This document shows positions 1 through 7,063 of a DNA stretch of 13,874 nucleotides, one piece after another. Position 1 is the first letter of the stretch, and each line of letters opens with the position of its first letter. The position numbers were made by a program, and so were the translations under genes. The stretch comes from Actinobacteria bacterium 13_2_20CM_68_14 (GTDB lineage: Bacteria; Actinomycetota; Thermoleophilia; Gaiellales; Gaiellaceae), in assembly GCA_001914705.1 (NCBI GenBank), contig MNDB01000072.1:1-13874 (forward strand). The letters run 5' to 3'. Under the pieces are notes generated by a model. It did not search any database. It was not told where the DNA came from and saw only the letters and a program-made list of their open reading frames with translations.

Positions 1-1439
1 CCGGAGCCCGGGCGCTCCGCCGCGTCGCCCACCCCGTCGTCGAGGACCTCGATGCGGAGCCTGTCCACTCCCGCGACGATGCGGACCTGGATCGAGGAGG
101 CGCGCGAATACTTCTGGGCGTTCGCAATCGCCTCGGCGACAATGTAGTACGCGATCGTCTCAGCCGTCTCGTCAACCCGACTCGAAGGCAGCTCGACCAG
201 CGTGACCGGAATGTCCGAGTGGAGTACGAGGCTTTTGACTGCTTCGGCGAGACCAAGGTCGACCAGCACGGCTGGATGAATGCCGTGAGCGAGCTCCCTC
301 AGTTCGTCGATCGCGAGCTCCAACTCACTTTCCGCCTCCCCGATGACCACCGCGGCCCGCTCAGGATTTAGCCGCGAGAGCTCGGCGGCATCCCGCAGTT
401 GAACGGCGAGCCACGTCAATCGAAGCTGAGCGCCGTCATGGAGATCCTGCTCGAGCCGCCGCCTCGCGTTGTCTGCGGCTGCGACGAGACGTAAACGGGA
501 GGCGCCAAGTCGCCTCGCGAACTGCTCGCGCTCCGAGACAACGGCTGCCAGCGAGAGCGTCGTCAGCGCAGCAACGGCGATAAAGAGCTGCGCGCTGAGG
601 ACGCTGCGCGTGACGGACTGGAAATGGAACGGCCCCAAGTAGTGGATGGTGTTCCAAACGGTGAAGAAGGCGGTGACCGCCACGGCAAGGGTGGCACCAC
701 GCTGGCCGAAACGGAGTGCAGCCCAGATCAAGGCCGGAAAGACGAGGTAAGTCAGCGGACGGTGACTCCGCGTGGCGTACTCGCCCAGCGCGATGACGGT
801 TCCGAGCATGACGACGGCCTCGAGCCCTCGACGACGCTTCCACCGCCGCACCAGCGGCCGGTACCAGGCAAGTGCGAGGGGAACGACGATCAGGGCACCG
901 GAGGAGTCGCCGAGCCACCAGGTCCGCCAGACCTTGGGTGCCGCATGCCAGGTGATCACGTCACCAAGCAGAAGTGAGAGCGCGCCCACGGTGGCGCTGA
1001 GAGCCGTTCCCGCCGCGATTGCCACCACCAACCAACCCACCCCGCCGACGCTGTCCAGCGGCGATCCGCGTCGAACGAGACGGCGCAGCAGCACCGTCGC
1101 GAGGAGCACCTCGAGCATGTTGCCGCACGTCTGACCGAGGGCGGCGCCGACGGGAAGCGCCATGTAGTTGTTCGCGAACAGGTCGCCGATCAGAACTCCG
1201 GGCCAGTAACGAAGACCCCCGAGGTACAGGAAAGCGATGCCGACGCCGACGGGCAGCCAGAGGATCGCGGCTACGGGCCCAGCGAACTCGAGCAGGTAGC
1301 CCATCTTGGCGGTCGCGTAGTACAAGCCCGCCAGCGACACCACTCCGATCGTGTAGCGAGCCGGTGCGCTGCCGAGCCACTTTGCCCAAGGCCTCGCCCG
1401 GGCATCGTGCGAAAGCGCAGCTTCGGAGATCTGGCTCAG
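1..1439 (-). CDS. MASE1 membrane sensor histidine kinase, NarL type (3' partial)
   Basis: Sensor kinase that should autophosphorylate on His and pass phosphate to the response regulator encoded just upstream. The frame is open from the left edge and reads a hydrophobic MASE1 region (about residues 30-290, with the family marks LWLPVGVGIAFLYLGG near residue 60 and WWLGDSSGALIVVPLALAW near 180), then a HisKA_3 dimerisation box LEQDLHDGAQLR (phosphoacceptor His334, bases 438-440), the ELAHGIHPAVL motif, and a HATPase domain with N-box EAIANAQKYS and DDGVGD. The last ATP-binding segments lie outside the window. No ATG/GTG/TTG occurs before the first helix; a CTG at 1439-1437 overlaps the regulator's TGA (CTGA) and follows GAGGA at 1447-1443, so I chose it. 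The first standard alternative is GTG at 1343. The ligand of MASE1 domains is generally unknown. Family assignment is firm; the start is not. Confidence 0.9.
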   Translation of the reverse strand, partial: MSQISEAALSHDARARPWAKWLGSAPARYTIGVVSLAGLYYATAKMGYLLEFAGPVAAILWLPVGVGIAFLYLGGLRYWPGVLIGDLFANNYMALPVGAALGQTCGNMLEVLLATVLLRRLVRRGSPLDSVGGVGWLVVAIAAGTALSATVGALSLLLGDVITWHAAPKVWRTWWLGDSSGALIVVPLALAWYRPLVRRWKRRRGLEAVVMLGTVIALGEYATRSHRPLTYLVFPALIWAALRFGQRGATLAVAVTAFFTVWNTIHYLGPFHFQSVTRSVLSAQLFIAVAALTTLSLAAVVSEREQFARRLGASRLRLVAAADNARRRLEQDLHDGAQLRLTWLAVQLRDAAELSRLNPERAAVVIGEAESELELAIDELRELAHGIHPAVLVDLGLAEAVKSLVLHSDIPVTLVELPSSRVDETAETIAYYIVAEAIANAQKYSRASSIQVRIVAGVDRLRIEVLDDGVGDAAERPGS

Positions 1440-2098
1440 CTTTCCTCGCCCGTCAAGTACAGCAACGCCGCCTTCACGCGGCGGTTCACATCGGAAGCCT
1501 CCCCGAGGTCGAGCTTGAGAAAGATGCCGTTGATATGCCGCTCGACGGCGCGCTTCGTGACCATGAGCCTGTCCGCAATCGCATTGTTGCTGCGCCCCTC
1601 GGCGATCATCGCCAGAATCTGGCGCTCGCGAGGCGTCAGCCGCTCGAGCCCTGGATCCTTGTCCACGCGTGCGGAGACGAGCTTGTCGACGATGCGTGGA
1701 TCGACGAGTGAGCCCCCGGCGACGACTTCGTGGAGCGCTCGTACCAGCTCATCTTCGTCCTTCACGCGCTCCTTGAGCAGGTAACCGCGCCGCTCTGACC
1801 CGTCCGAGAACAGGGCCATCGCGTAGGACGGGTCCGCGTGCTGGCTAAGAACGACAACTCCGACCGCCGGATGTGACGATCGCAGCTCAAGTGCGAAGCG
1901 GATGCCTTCGTCCGTGTTCGTCGGGGGCATGCGGATGTCGGTCAGAACGACATCGGGCTTTTCTCGCTCGACGGCCGCCCGAAGCTCATCGAGCTCGACG
2001 CAGCTCGCGACGAGCTCTACATCCTCGATGGACTCCAGAACGCGCGCGATCCCTTCCCTTGCCAGGAAGCTGTCATCGCAAAGGACAACCCTGATCAC
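1436..2098 (-). CDS. NarL/FixJ-family response regulator (REC + LuxR HTH)
   Basis: DNA-binding response regulator of 220 residues, the likely partner of the MASE1 kinase immediately downstream. The receiver domain (about 1-120) shows the acidic pair D8/D9, phosphoacceptor D54 in VVLTDIRMPP, Ser85 in the Thr/Ser switch position and K109 in GYLLKERV. A LuxR-type helix-turn-helix fills about 150-215 (LTPRERQILAMIAEGRSNNAIADRLMV, split here as LTPRERQILAMIAEG and RSNNAIADRLMV). I chose GTG at 2098 because REC domains begin VIRVVLCDDS and GGGAG lies upstream (2114-2110, somewhat far at 11 nt); the frame is open further upstream but that part has no REC homology. The TGA stop overlaps the proposed kinase start, so the two are probably translationally coupled. 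Transcription would start in the repeat-rich region at 2099-2330. Regulon unknown. Confidence 0.93.
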   Translation of the reverse strand: MIRVVLCDDSFLAREGIARVLESIEDVELVASCVELDELRAAVEREKPDVVLTDIRMPPTNTDEGIRFALELRSSHPAVGVVVLSQHADPSYAMALFSDGSERRGYLLKERVKDEDELVRALHEVVAGGSLVDPRIVDKLVSARVDKDPGLERLTPRERQILAMIAEGRSNNAIADRLMVTKRAVERHINGIFLKLDLGEASDVNRRVKAALLYLTGEES

Positions 2099-2153
2099 CG
2101 TCGAGAAAGCTCCCTCTCCCCGCGCTTTGTGCGAAGCCGTGTCAAGTCTGGCG

Positions 2154-2191
2154 GGGAATCGGGAATCGCTGGGTGACAGAGTGGTGACAGA
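2154..2191. repeat. Two adjacent tandem direct-repeat pairs, possible operator
   Basis: GGGAATC occurs twice in immediate tandem (2154-2160 and 2161-2167). Directly after, GGTGACAGA occurs twice with an 11-base period (2172-2180 and 2183-2191), about one helical turn, as expected for side-by-side binding of a protein on one DNA face. Just downstream is TAATAC at 2197-2202; with GTGACA at 2173-2178 and an 18-base spacer it could form a weak sigma-70-like plus-strand promoter, which the repeats would then overlap. Binding by the neighbouring regulators is inference. Confidence 0.5.
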
Positions 2192-2203
2192 ACCGCTAAT
2201 ACG

Positions 2204-2223
2204 CGATGACCTCCTGGTGATCG
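2204..2223. promoter_or_regulatory. Near-palindromic operator candidate
   Basis: Two 8-base arms, CGATGACC and GGTGATCG, flank a TCCT centre with one mismatched pair. A 20-base dyad of this size suits a dimeric HTH protein such as a NarL/LuxR-type regulator. It lies about 105 bases upstream of the response-regulator start and next to the tandem repeats. Function is inferred from symmetry and position only. Confidence 0.4.
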
Positions 2224-2307
2224 AAGATCGCACAGCCACAGGACTGTTCGGGAGCGGCGGCTGAGACTCAAGCCTGCGCCGCTCCGCTTCGGGCGGGGGC
2301 GCTGCAT

Positions 2308-2325
2308 TCACTTTTTCTCACTTTT
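2308..2325 (+). repeat. TCACTTTT direct repeat in an AT-rich island
   Basis: TCACTTTT appears at 2308-2315 and again at 2318-2325, a 10-base period, in the most AT-rich patch of an otherwise GC-rich window. It lies about 200 bases upstream of the proposed LAL regulator start. It could be a binding site or an upstream promoter element; no convincing -10 box accompanies it. Confidence 0.35.
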
Positions 2326-2510
2326 GAGTATTGCAGCAGCCCCGCACAGCGGCAAGGAATGCAGGCTCGGCGTATGCCGTCGTACGAAAACGTGGTGGTT
2401 TACCCGGCGTAATCCCGGTCCGAGTCAGCGAAATCCCGCATGACCGGTACTGCCGCAATCCCCCATACTCGACGGTGGAAGCGGTCGCCTTTCCCACAAG
2501 GCACCCGCTG

Positions 2511-2520
2511 AGAGGAGAGA
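2511..2520 (+). promoter_or_regulatory. Strong Shine-Dalgarno before a CTG codon
   Basis: AGAGGAGAGA lies 5 bases after GAGGAG's end from CTG at 2523, which is in frame with the LAL gene. It is the best ribosome binding site near the gene's 5' end: the in-frame TTG 2331, GTG 2475 and GTG 2559 have none. This decides the start I report for that gene. Confidence 0.5.
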
Positions 2521-2522
2521 AA

Positions 2523-4925
2523 CTGATCGCGAACCGACCCGCACGTCCGCGCGTAGGCGTGCGCCGCCCCGTAGATCTGGACGACCCGGTCAGCCTTGGC
2601 CTGCGCAGCGCCGGCGCCAAAGCTGTCCTGGTCGGGACCCCCGCACCGTCAGGGCTGCCTTTCGACGTGCTCGAGTCGAAGCTCCGTGTGCCGTCGGTGT
2701 CGCCTGAAGCGGTCTCCCGCACGGCTCTGGTCAACCGCCTTCGCGCTGCGGGCGCGTTCCCGCTCGTGATCGTCGTGGCGCCCGCCGGCTACGGCAAGAC
2801 CACGCTGCTTTCGCAATGGGCGAATCGAGACGCACGCTCATTCGCCTGGGTCGCGATCGACGAACGCGACAACGATCCGGCTGTCTTGCTCAGGCACGTC
2901 GCGGCCGCGCTCGATCGCATTGAGCCGATTGCGCCTTCGCTACTCGGCGCGTTGCGGCCAAACGGCAAGTCGGTGACGTCGAAGGCGCTCCCGCTGCTCG
3001 CCGAGGCGATCGCCTCGCGTGAGTCGCAATTCGTCCTCGTCCTGGACGGCGCGGACCTGCTCGAGCGGGACTCCGCTTCAGCGGTCGCTTCCTTGATCGA
3101 CCAAGTCCCGCCTGGGTCGATGATCGCGCTCTCGGGACGCGTGCTCCCCCGGCTGCCTGTCGCGGCCCTTCGTGCCGACGTTCCGTTGCTCGAGATTGGG
3201 GCCTACGAGCTGGCGTTGAGCCGGCGCGAGGCCGAGATCCTTCTCCGCACCGCTCGCGTCGAGCTGTCCGACGCCGAGATCGACGGGCTCCTCGACCGCA
3301 CGGAAGGCTGGGCGGCCGGGTTGAACCTAGCTGCGCTCGCAGTCCAGACGAGTGGAACCAACAATGGCCGCCACCTTTCGGCGCTTGCGATCAGGGGAGA
3401 CGATCGCTATTTCGCCGACTACTTCCGCTCGGAGTACCTGTCGCAGCTCCCGTCGGATCGCCTGGCGTTCTTGCGCCGAACCTCGGTGCTGGAGACGATG
3501 TCCGGTCCGCTCTGCGACGCCGTCCTGGAACGCAAGGAGTCGGCGCTCGAGCTCGCCTCGATCGAGAAATCGAACCTGTTCCTCGTCCCACTCGATCGCA
3601 ACCGCGGCTGCTACCGCTACCACCACCTCCTCCGCGACTTACTCAGGCGCGAGCTCGAAGAACGCGAGCCGGAGCTTGTCCCCGTGCTGAACCAGCGGGC
3701 CGCGGACTGGTTCGAATCCGAAGGCGACGCAGAAGCGACGCTCGACTATTCGCACGCAGCGGGCAATACGGACAGCGCCGCTCGAATCCTCAGCTCGATC
3801 GCGATGGCCGTCTGCTGCGGCGGCCGGGTCGCGGCGGTGGAGTCGTGGCTCGACCGGTTCGACGACGACGCCTTGTTGGAGCTCTATCCGTCCGTCGCCG
3901 TCGAGGGAGCCCGGGTCCACGCCCTACGCGGGCGACCGGACGAGGCTGAGCGTTGGCTCGCGGCGTCGCAGCGAGGCGTGGCAAGAGACGAGGATGACCC
4001 CTCCACCAAGGCCTGCATCTCCGTGCTACGCGCCATCATGTGCGCGGACGGGCCGGAACAAATGTTGTCGGACGCCCAGTCGGCCCTGGCGGACCTCTCG
4101 CCCGATCACCCCTGGCACCCGTGGGCGCTTCTGGTCCACGGCGCCGCTCAAGTGCTGCTCGGAAAAGACGAGCCGGCCGGTGACATCCTCACCGAAGCCG
4201 CCAACGCATCCGAACGGCTCGGGAGGACCGAGAGCCACGCGCTGGCGCTCTGCGAGCGTTCGTTGCTCGCCCCCGGAAATGACAATGAACAGGCGGAGTC
4301 CTTGGCTCTGCAAGCGCGTTCTCTGATCGAGGACGCTGAGCTTGATGCCTATGCGACGAGCGCGCTCGAGATCGCGATCTCGGCCCGGACGCTCCTTCGG
4401 CATGGGCAGTGGGACGATGCGCGTCGGCAGCTCACAATCGCACAGCGGCTCGCGCCGAGCCTGACGCACGCGATCCCCTGGCTTTCCGTTCAAGTTCGGC
4501 TCGAATTGAGCCGCGCGTACGTGACGCTGCGAGACCGGGACGCCGCGCAAGCACGCCTCGCAGAGGCCGAAGAAATCCTCAGCGTCCGACCCGCTGTCGG
4601 CGTGCTCGGCGAGCAAGTCGCGAAGCTGCAAGTCGAGGCCGACGAGATGCCTCAGACTGCGACGGGAACCAACTCTGGCCTGACCGGAGCGGAGCTTCGA
4701 CTCTTGCCTTTACTTTCGACTCACCTCTCGTTCCGCGAGATCGGGGAACGGCTGTTCGTCTCGCGCAACACGATCAAGACGCAGGCGATCTCGGTCTACC
4801 GCAAGCTCGGGGTTTCGAGCCGCAGCGATGCGATCTCGAGGGCGGGCGAGCTCGGGCTCGTCGACGGCGGAACGCCACCCGCTGGCGCGGTGCTCGCCCG
4901 AGACGTTCAGTCCGCGGCTTCCTAG
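2523..4925 (+). CDS. LAL/MalT-like ATP-binding LuxR-family transcriptional regulator
   Basis: Large signal-integrating transcription activator of the STAND class, 800 residues from the CTG chosen here. Order: short variable N-terminus; PFDVLESKLRVP at about 46-57, the usual opening of MalT-like proteins; Walker A APAGYGKTT at 86-94; Walker B VLVLDGAD at 171-178; winged-helix/arm region; helical TPR-like repeats at about 440-700; and a C-terminal LuxR HTH at about 719-780 (LTGAELRLLPLLSTHLSFRE, then RNTIKTQAISVYRKLGV). Such proteins bind ATP and an effector to oligomerise on DNA; the effector cannot be read from sequence. Start: CTG 2523 has the only good ribosome binding site; the frame is open back to TTG 2331. 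It diverges from the two-component pair and ends convergently, sharing a CTAG with the small membrane protein. Family certain, start uncertain. Confidence 0.92.
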   Translation: MIANRPARPRVGVRRPVDLDDPVSLGLRSAGAKAVLVGTPAPSGLPFDVLESKLRVPSVSPEAVSRTALVNRLRAAGAFPLVIVVAPAGYGKTTLLSQWANRDARSFAWVAIDERDNDPAVLLRHVAAALDRIEPIAPSLLGALRPNGKSVTSKALPLLAEAIASRESQFVLVLDGADLLERDSASAVASLIDQVPPGSMIALSGRVLPRLPVAALRADVPLLEIGAYELALSRREAEILLRTARVELSDAEIDGLLDRTEGWAAGLNLAALAVQTSGTNNGRHLSALAIRGDDRYFADYFRSEYLSQLPSDRLAFLRRTSVLETMSGPLCDAVLERKESALELASIEKSNLFLVPLDRNRGCYRYHHLLRDLLRRELEEREPELVPVLNQRAADWFESEGDAEATLDYSHAAGNTDSAARILSSIAMAVCCGGRVAAVESWLDRFDDDALLELYPSVAVEGARVHALRGRPDEAERWLAASQRGVARDEDDPSTKACISVLRAIMCADGPEQMLSDAQSALADLSPDHPWHPWALLVHGAAQVLLGKDEPAGDILTEAANASERLGRTESHALALCERSLLAPGNDNEQAESLALQARSLIEDAELDAYATSALEIAISARTLLRHGQWDDARRQLTIAQRLAPSLTHAIPWLSVQVRLELSRAYVTLRDRDAAQARLAEAEEILSVRPAVGVLGEQVAKLQVEADEMPQTATGTNSGLTGAELRLLPLLSTHLSFREIGERLFVSRNTIKTQAISVYRKLGVSSRSDAISRAGELGLVDGGTPPAGAVLARDVQSAAS
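4922..4925. other. CTAG shared by two convergent stop codons
   Basis: The palindrome CTAG supplies TAG to the LAL gene on the plus strand and TAG to the small membrane protein on the minus strand, so the two reading frames overlap by four bases with no room for an intergenic terminator. Confidence 0.9.
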
Positions 4926-5152
4926 TCGGTCGGCTGCGCGGTCAATTCGTCGTCATAGCGTCGCCGATGCGTGCGGTCGTAGATGGCCGCGACCAGCAAG
5001 AGGATGCCGCCGAAGAACAGCAAGCCTCCGATGAATCCCCACCGGTACCAGGCTGCGCTCACCAGCCAGAAGAGCAGGATCGAGCCCACGCCGATCGCCA
5101 GGATCACGCCCACCATGGCGAACCAGAACTTCGCTCCAAGCCCTTCTTCCAC
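4922..5152 (-). CDS. Small two-helix membrane protein, unknown function
   Basis: A 76-residue protein with two hydrophobic segments (about 9-33, FWFAMVGVILAIGVGSILLF, and 38-58, WGFIGGLLFFGGILLLVAA) and a charged tail, DRTHRRRYDDE, that should be cytoplasmic. With a short acidic N-terminus both ends are predicted inside. GTG at 5152 follows AAAGGAG (5164-5158) with a 5-base gap, good support for a real gene. It lies 89 bases downstream of the AI-2E-family transporter on the same strand, with a hairpin between. Its TAG lies inside the same CTAG that ends the opposing LAL gene. I do not recognise a named family; small proteins like this are common in GC-rich actinobacteria. Confidence 0.8.
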   Translation of the reverse strand: MEEGLGAKFWFAMVGVILAIGVGSILLFWLVSAAWYRWGFIGGLLFFGGILLLVAAIYDRTHRRRYDDELTAQPTD

Positions 5153-5197
5153 GTCGGCTCCTTTGCCTAGCTTGTGTCGATCGTCGCGGTCAAGCGG

Positions 5198-5219
5198 CCG
5201 TTCGGCATCATCCGAACGG
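5198..5219 (-). terminator. Hairpin after the transporter gene, candidate terminator
   Basis: A perfect 8-base stem, CCGTTCGG with CCGAACGG, encloses a 6-base loop. It starts 22 bases after the transporter's stop in the minus direction and lies before the small membrane protein's ribosome binding site. No U-tract follows, so it may be a U-less terminator, an attenuator or an mRNA-stabilising stem rather than a classic intrinsic terminator. Confidence 0.45.
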
Positions 5220-5241
5220 GATGAATGCGCGCTTTCTCGGG

Positions 5242-6444
5242 CTACGCGGGCACGGTTGCAGTAGGCGGCGCATCGGGGGAAGGCTCGACCGCGTCCTTCT
5301 CCACGGCCGCTGCCAGTCGCGCCCTTGCCAGGTCGCGCGAGATGTGAACGGCTGCGGAGGCAAGCGGAGCCGCGAGGACGAGCCCGAGCATCCCGAAGAT
5401 GCAGCCCGCCCCGATCGTGAGCACGAGCACGACTAGCGGATTGAGGTCGAGCGCCGACCCCATCGCGAACGGCTGGACGACGTTCTGCAGCAGCCCGTTC
5501 GCCGCGATGACGATCACAAGCATGATCAGCGCGGTCGTCGTCCCGTTCGCTCCGAGTGCGATGACGACGGCGAATGCACCCGCGACGAATGCCCCGACGA
5601 ACGGGACGTACGCGGTCACGAATGTGACCACGGCGATCGTCCCCGCCAGCGGCACGCCGAGGGCCAGGGCGCCGAGCCCGACCACGATCCCGTTGAACGC
5701 CGCGACGAGCGTGACGCCGCGGAAGTAGCCGCGAAGCGACCTGATGACCCCGCCCGTCACAGTCCGGGCAATCGGCGGCGGTAAGCCGAGGTGCCGATCG
5801 ACCCAGCCCCGCATCGAGGGGCCGTCCTTGAGCAGGAAGAAGAGGCTGAGAAGCGCAAACGAGAGGCCGAACGCGAGCGAGGTGATCCCCTGAATGCCGT
5901 GAATGACGCCCGTCGTGAGTGTGGAGATGATCTCCGGAGCATCCTTCTCGACGTTCGACTTGGCTCCTGAGGCGCCCGATTCGTTCACGCCTACGCTCTT
6001 CAGCCAGCCCTCGGCTTTGTTCGCCGCCGCGTCGGCGCGCGTGCCGATCTCAGAGGACTGAGAGGTGATGCCCCCGATCACGACGACGAGCACGAGCACG
6101 GCGAGCGCTGCGAGGGCGAGTAGGACGACGGCCGCTGCGGCGGCACGGGGCCAGCGATGCCGCTCGAGCCGAGCAACGATCGGCATCGACACCGTCGCGA
6201 CGATGGTGGCGACGACGACGGGGCCCGTGATCGTGTACGTCGCCCCGAGCAGCCATAGGAGCCCGGCGATTAGCGCAAAGAACCCCACAAGGAGCCAGGC
6301 CGTGCGGCCTAGGTCGCGCAGCCAACGCGGCGGCGCAAAGAAGGTCGTGAGTTCTCGCGCCTGCGCGGCATCGATTTCGAGCCCGTCCGGCTCGCCCGCC
6401 GCTGTCGCGCCGTCCTTCTTTCGCAGGTCCTTCAGAAAGCCCAC
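5242..6444 (-). CDS. AI-2E/PerM-family multi-pass membrane transporter
   Basis: Integral membrane protein of 400 residues in the AI-2E exporter-like family, whose members move small molecules or ions (TqsA/AI-2, and Na+ or Li+/H+ antiport in some); the substrate here is unknown. Hydrophobic helices are seen at about 48-66, 72-90, 99-125, then a long soluble loop (about 130-185, low in hydrophobicity), and a C-terminal bundle. Family marks include SLFFLLKDGPSMRGWV after the loop, LRGYFRGVTLVAAFNG, VTFVTAYVPFVGAFVAG and LLQNVVQPFAMG. GTG at 6444 is chosen since AAGGGG (6457-6452) precedes it by 7 bases; the frame is open further to 6555 without support. The C-terminal tail is Pro/Ala/Thr-rich. 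It diverges from the unknown gene at 6565. Confidence 0.92.
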   Translation of the reverse strand: MGFLKDLRKKDGATAAGEPDGLEIDAAQARELTTFFAPPRWLRDLGRTAWLLVGFFALIAGLLWLLGATYTITGPVVVATIVATVSMPIVARLERHRWPRAAAAAVVLLALAALAVLVLVVVIGGITSQSSEIGTRADAAANKAEGWLKSVGVNESGASGAKSNVEKDAPEIISTLTTGVIHGIQGITSLAFGLSFALLSLFFLLKDGPSMRGWVDRHLGLPPPIARTVTGGVIRSLRGYFRGVTLVAAFNGIVVGLGALALGVPLAGTIAVVTFVTAYVPFVGAFVAGAFAVVIALGANGTTTALIMLVIVIAANGLLQNVVQPFAMGSALDLNPLVVLVLTIGAGCIFGMLGLVLAAPLASAAVHISRDLARARLAAAVEKDAVEPSPDAPPTATVPA

Positions 6445-6564
6445 TGGATCGCCCCTTCCATACGCGATTGATCCTTCTTTTCGCTCCGGTGCCGAGCATC
6501 CTCCGTTCGGGGTGATGTCCCAGGGATGCGCCTTCGACAGCTGGCGCCATTTCACCCAATCGGC
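6445..6564. promoter_or_regulatory. Divergent promoter region, no clear boxes
   Basis: These 120 bases lie between the minus-strand transporter start and the plus-strand unknown gene and should hold both promoters. I could not find a convincing -35/-10 pair on either strand. The region would shrink if the plus gene starts at ATG 6526 instead of 6565. Confidence 0.35.
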
Positions 6565-7062
6565 ATGAGATTCGGACGCGAGGTTCGCACCACACTGGAC
6601 GGGGTGAACAAGCTCTCGGAAGGAGCGCTAGAGCGGATCGACGCGTTGTTTGTCCAGAGCGCGTCGAGCTCGTCCAGCGATGAGAGGACCGTGACCCTGC
6701 ACGGTCTCACCGACTCGACCGTCTACTTCGCAGATCGCCCGCGCCGGGAAGTCGGCCACATCCCCTCGCACCGCTTCGTCGAGCTCTGGGAGGGCGACGA
6801 GACCGGCTTCTCGATAGATCCTCCGAATGCGGTCCTGTCGTTCCTCGAAGAGGACGGGCCGACGCCCGAGGACGCGGTGGTAGTGCTCCGCGACCCGCAC
6901 CTCGTGGGCCACGACCTCACGTACACGGTGGACGTCCTCGAAGGGACGCTCCCGAAACGGACCGGGCCGTGCGCCTTGTTCATCGATGTCTTCGGACGCA
7001 CCTTCTCGCCGGTCTCGGTCGCAGGCATCCAGCGCCCGACGCGCCGGCAGGCTCGCCGTTAG
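6565..7062 (+). CDS. Conserved protein of unknown function (DRP...DPPNA family)
   Basis: A 165-residue protein from ATG 6565. The core at about 40-145 resembles an uncharacterised bacterial and archaeal family I recall from cyanobacteria and haloarchaea: TVTLHGLTDSTVYFADRPRR, a short polar stretch, FSIDPPNAVLSF, then AVVVLRDPHL and a strand-rich ending (LTYTVDVLEG, CALFIDVFG). The pattern suggests a compact beta-rich domain. Many relatives carry signal peptides; none is obvious here, and the N-terminus (1-35) looks helical. Start candidates ATG 6526, ATG 6565 and GTG 6604 all lack a strong ribosome binding site, so the start is a guess. The gene ends one base from the convergent CMD-like gene. 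Function cannot be stated; recall of the family is from memory, not a search. Confidence 0.75.
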   Translation: MRFGREVRTTLDGVNKLSEGALERIDALFVQSASSSSSDERTVTLHGLTDSTVYFADRPRREVGHIPSHRFVELWEGDETGFSIDPPNAVLSFLEEDGPTPEDAVVVLRDPHLVGHDLTYTVDVLEGTLPKRTGPCALFIDVFGRTFSPVSVAGIQRPTRRQARR

Positions 7063-7063
7063 C

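Larger units (their letters stand above)
2099..2522. promoter_or_regulatory. Divergent intergenic control region with repeats
   Basis: This 424-base stretch separates the minus-strand response regulator from the plus-strand LAL regulator and must hold promoters for both. It contains two tandem direct repeats (GGGAATC and GGTGACAGA pairs), a 20-base near-palindrome and a TCACTTTT pair in an AT-rich island, each listed separately. The plus frame of the LAL gene stays open back to a TTG at 2331, but third-position GC looks lower there than in the gene proper and no family homology is visible, so I read 2331-2522 as mostly untranslated leader. I could not identify a known riboswitch fold by eye. 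Confidence 0.6.

Noticed and set aside
436..1389. Minus-strand frames at 436-918 and 961-1389
   Set aside because: Both are out of frame with the kinase, whose MASE1, H-box and N-box read cleanly through the same bases.
2140..2145. TTGACA on the minus strand as a -35 box for the response regulator
   Set aside because: The sequence 16-17 bases downstream is a G-rich run with no resemblance to a -10 box.
2331..2522. N-terminal 64-codon extension of the LAL regulator from TTG 2331
   Set aside because: No ribosome binding site, weaker coding bias and no resemblance to the family's N-terminus; kept as a possibility but not as the reported start.
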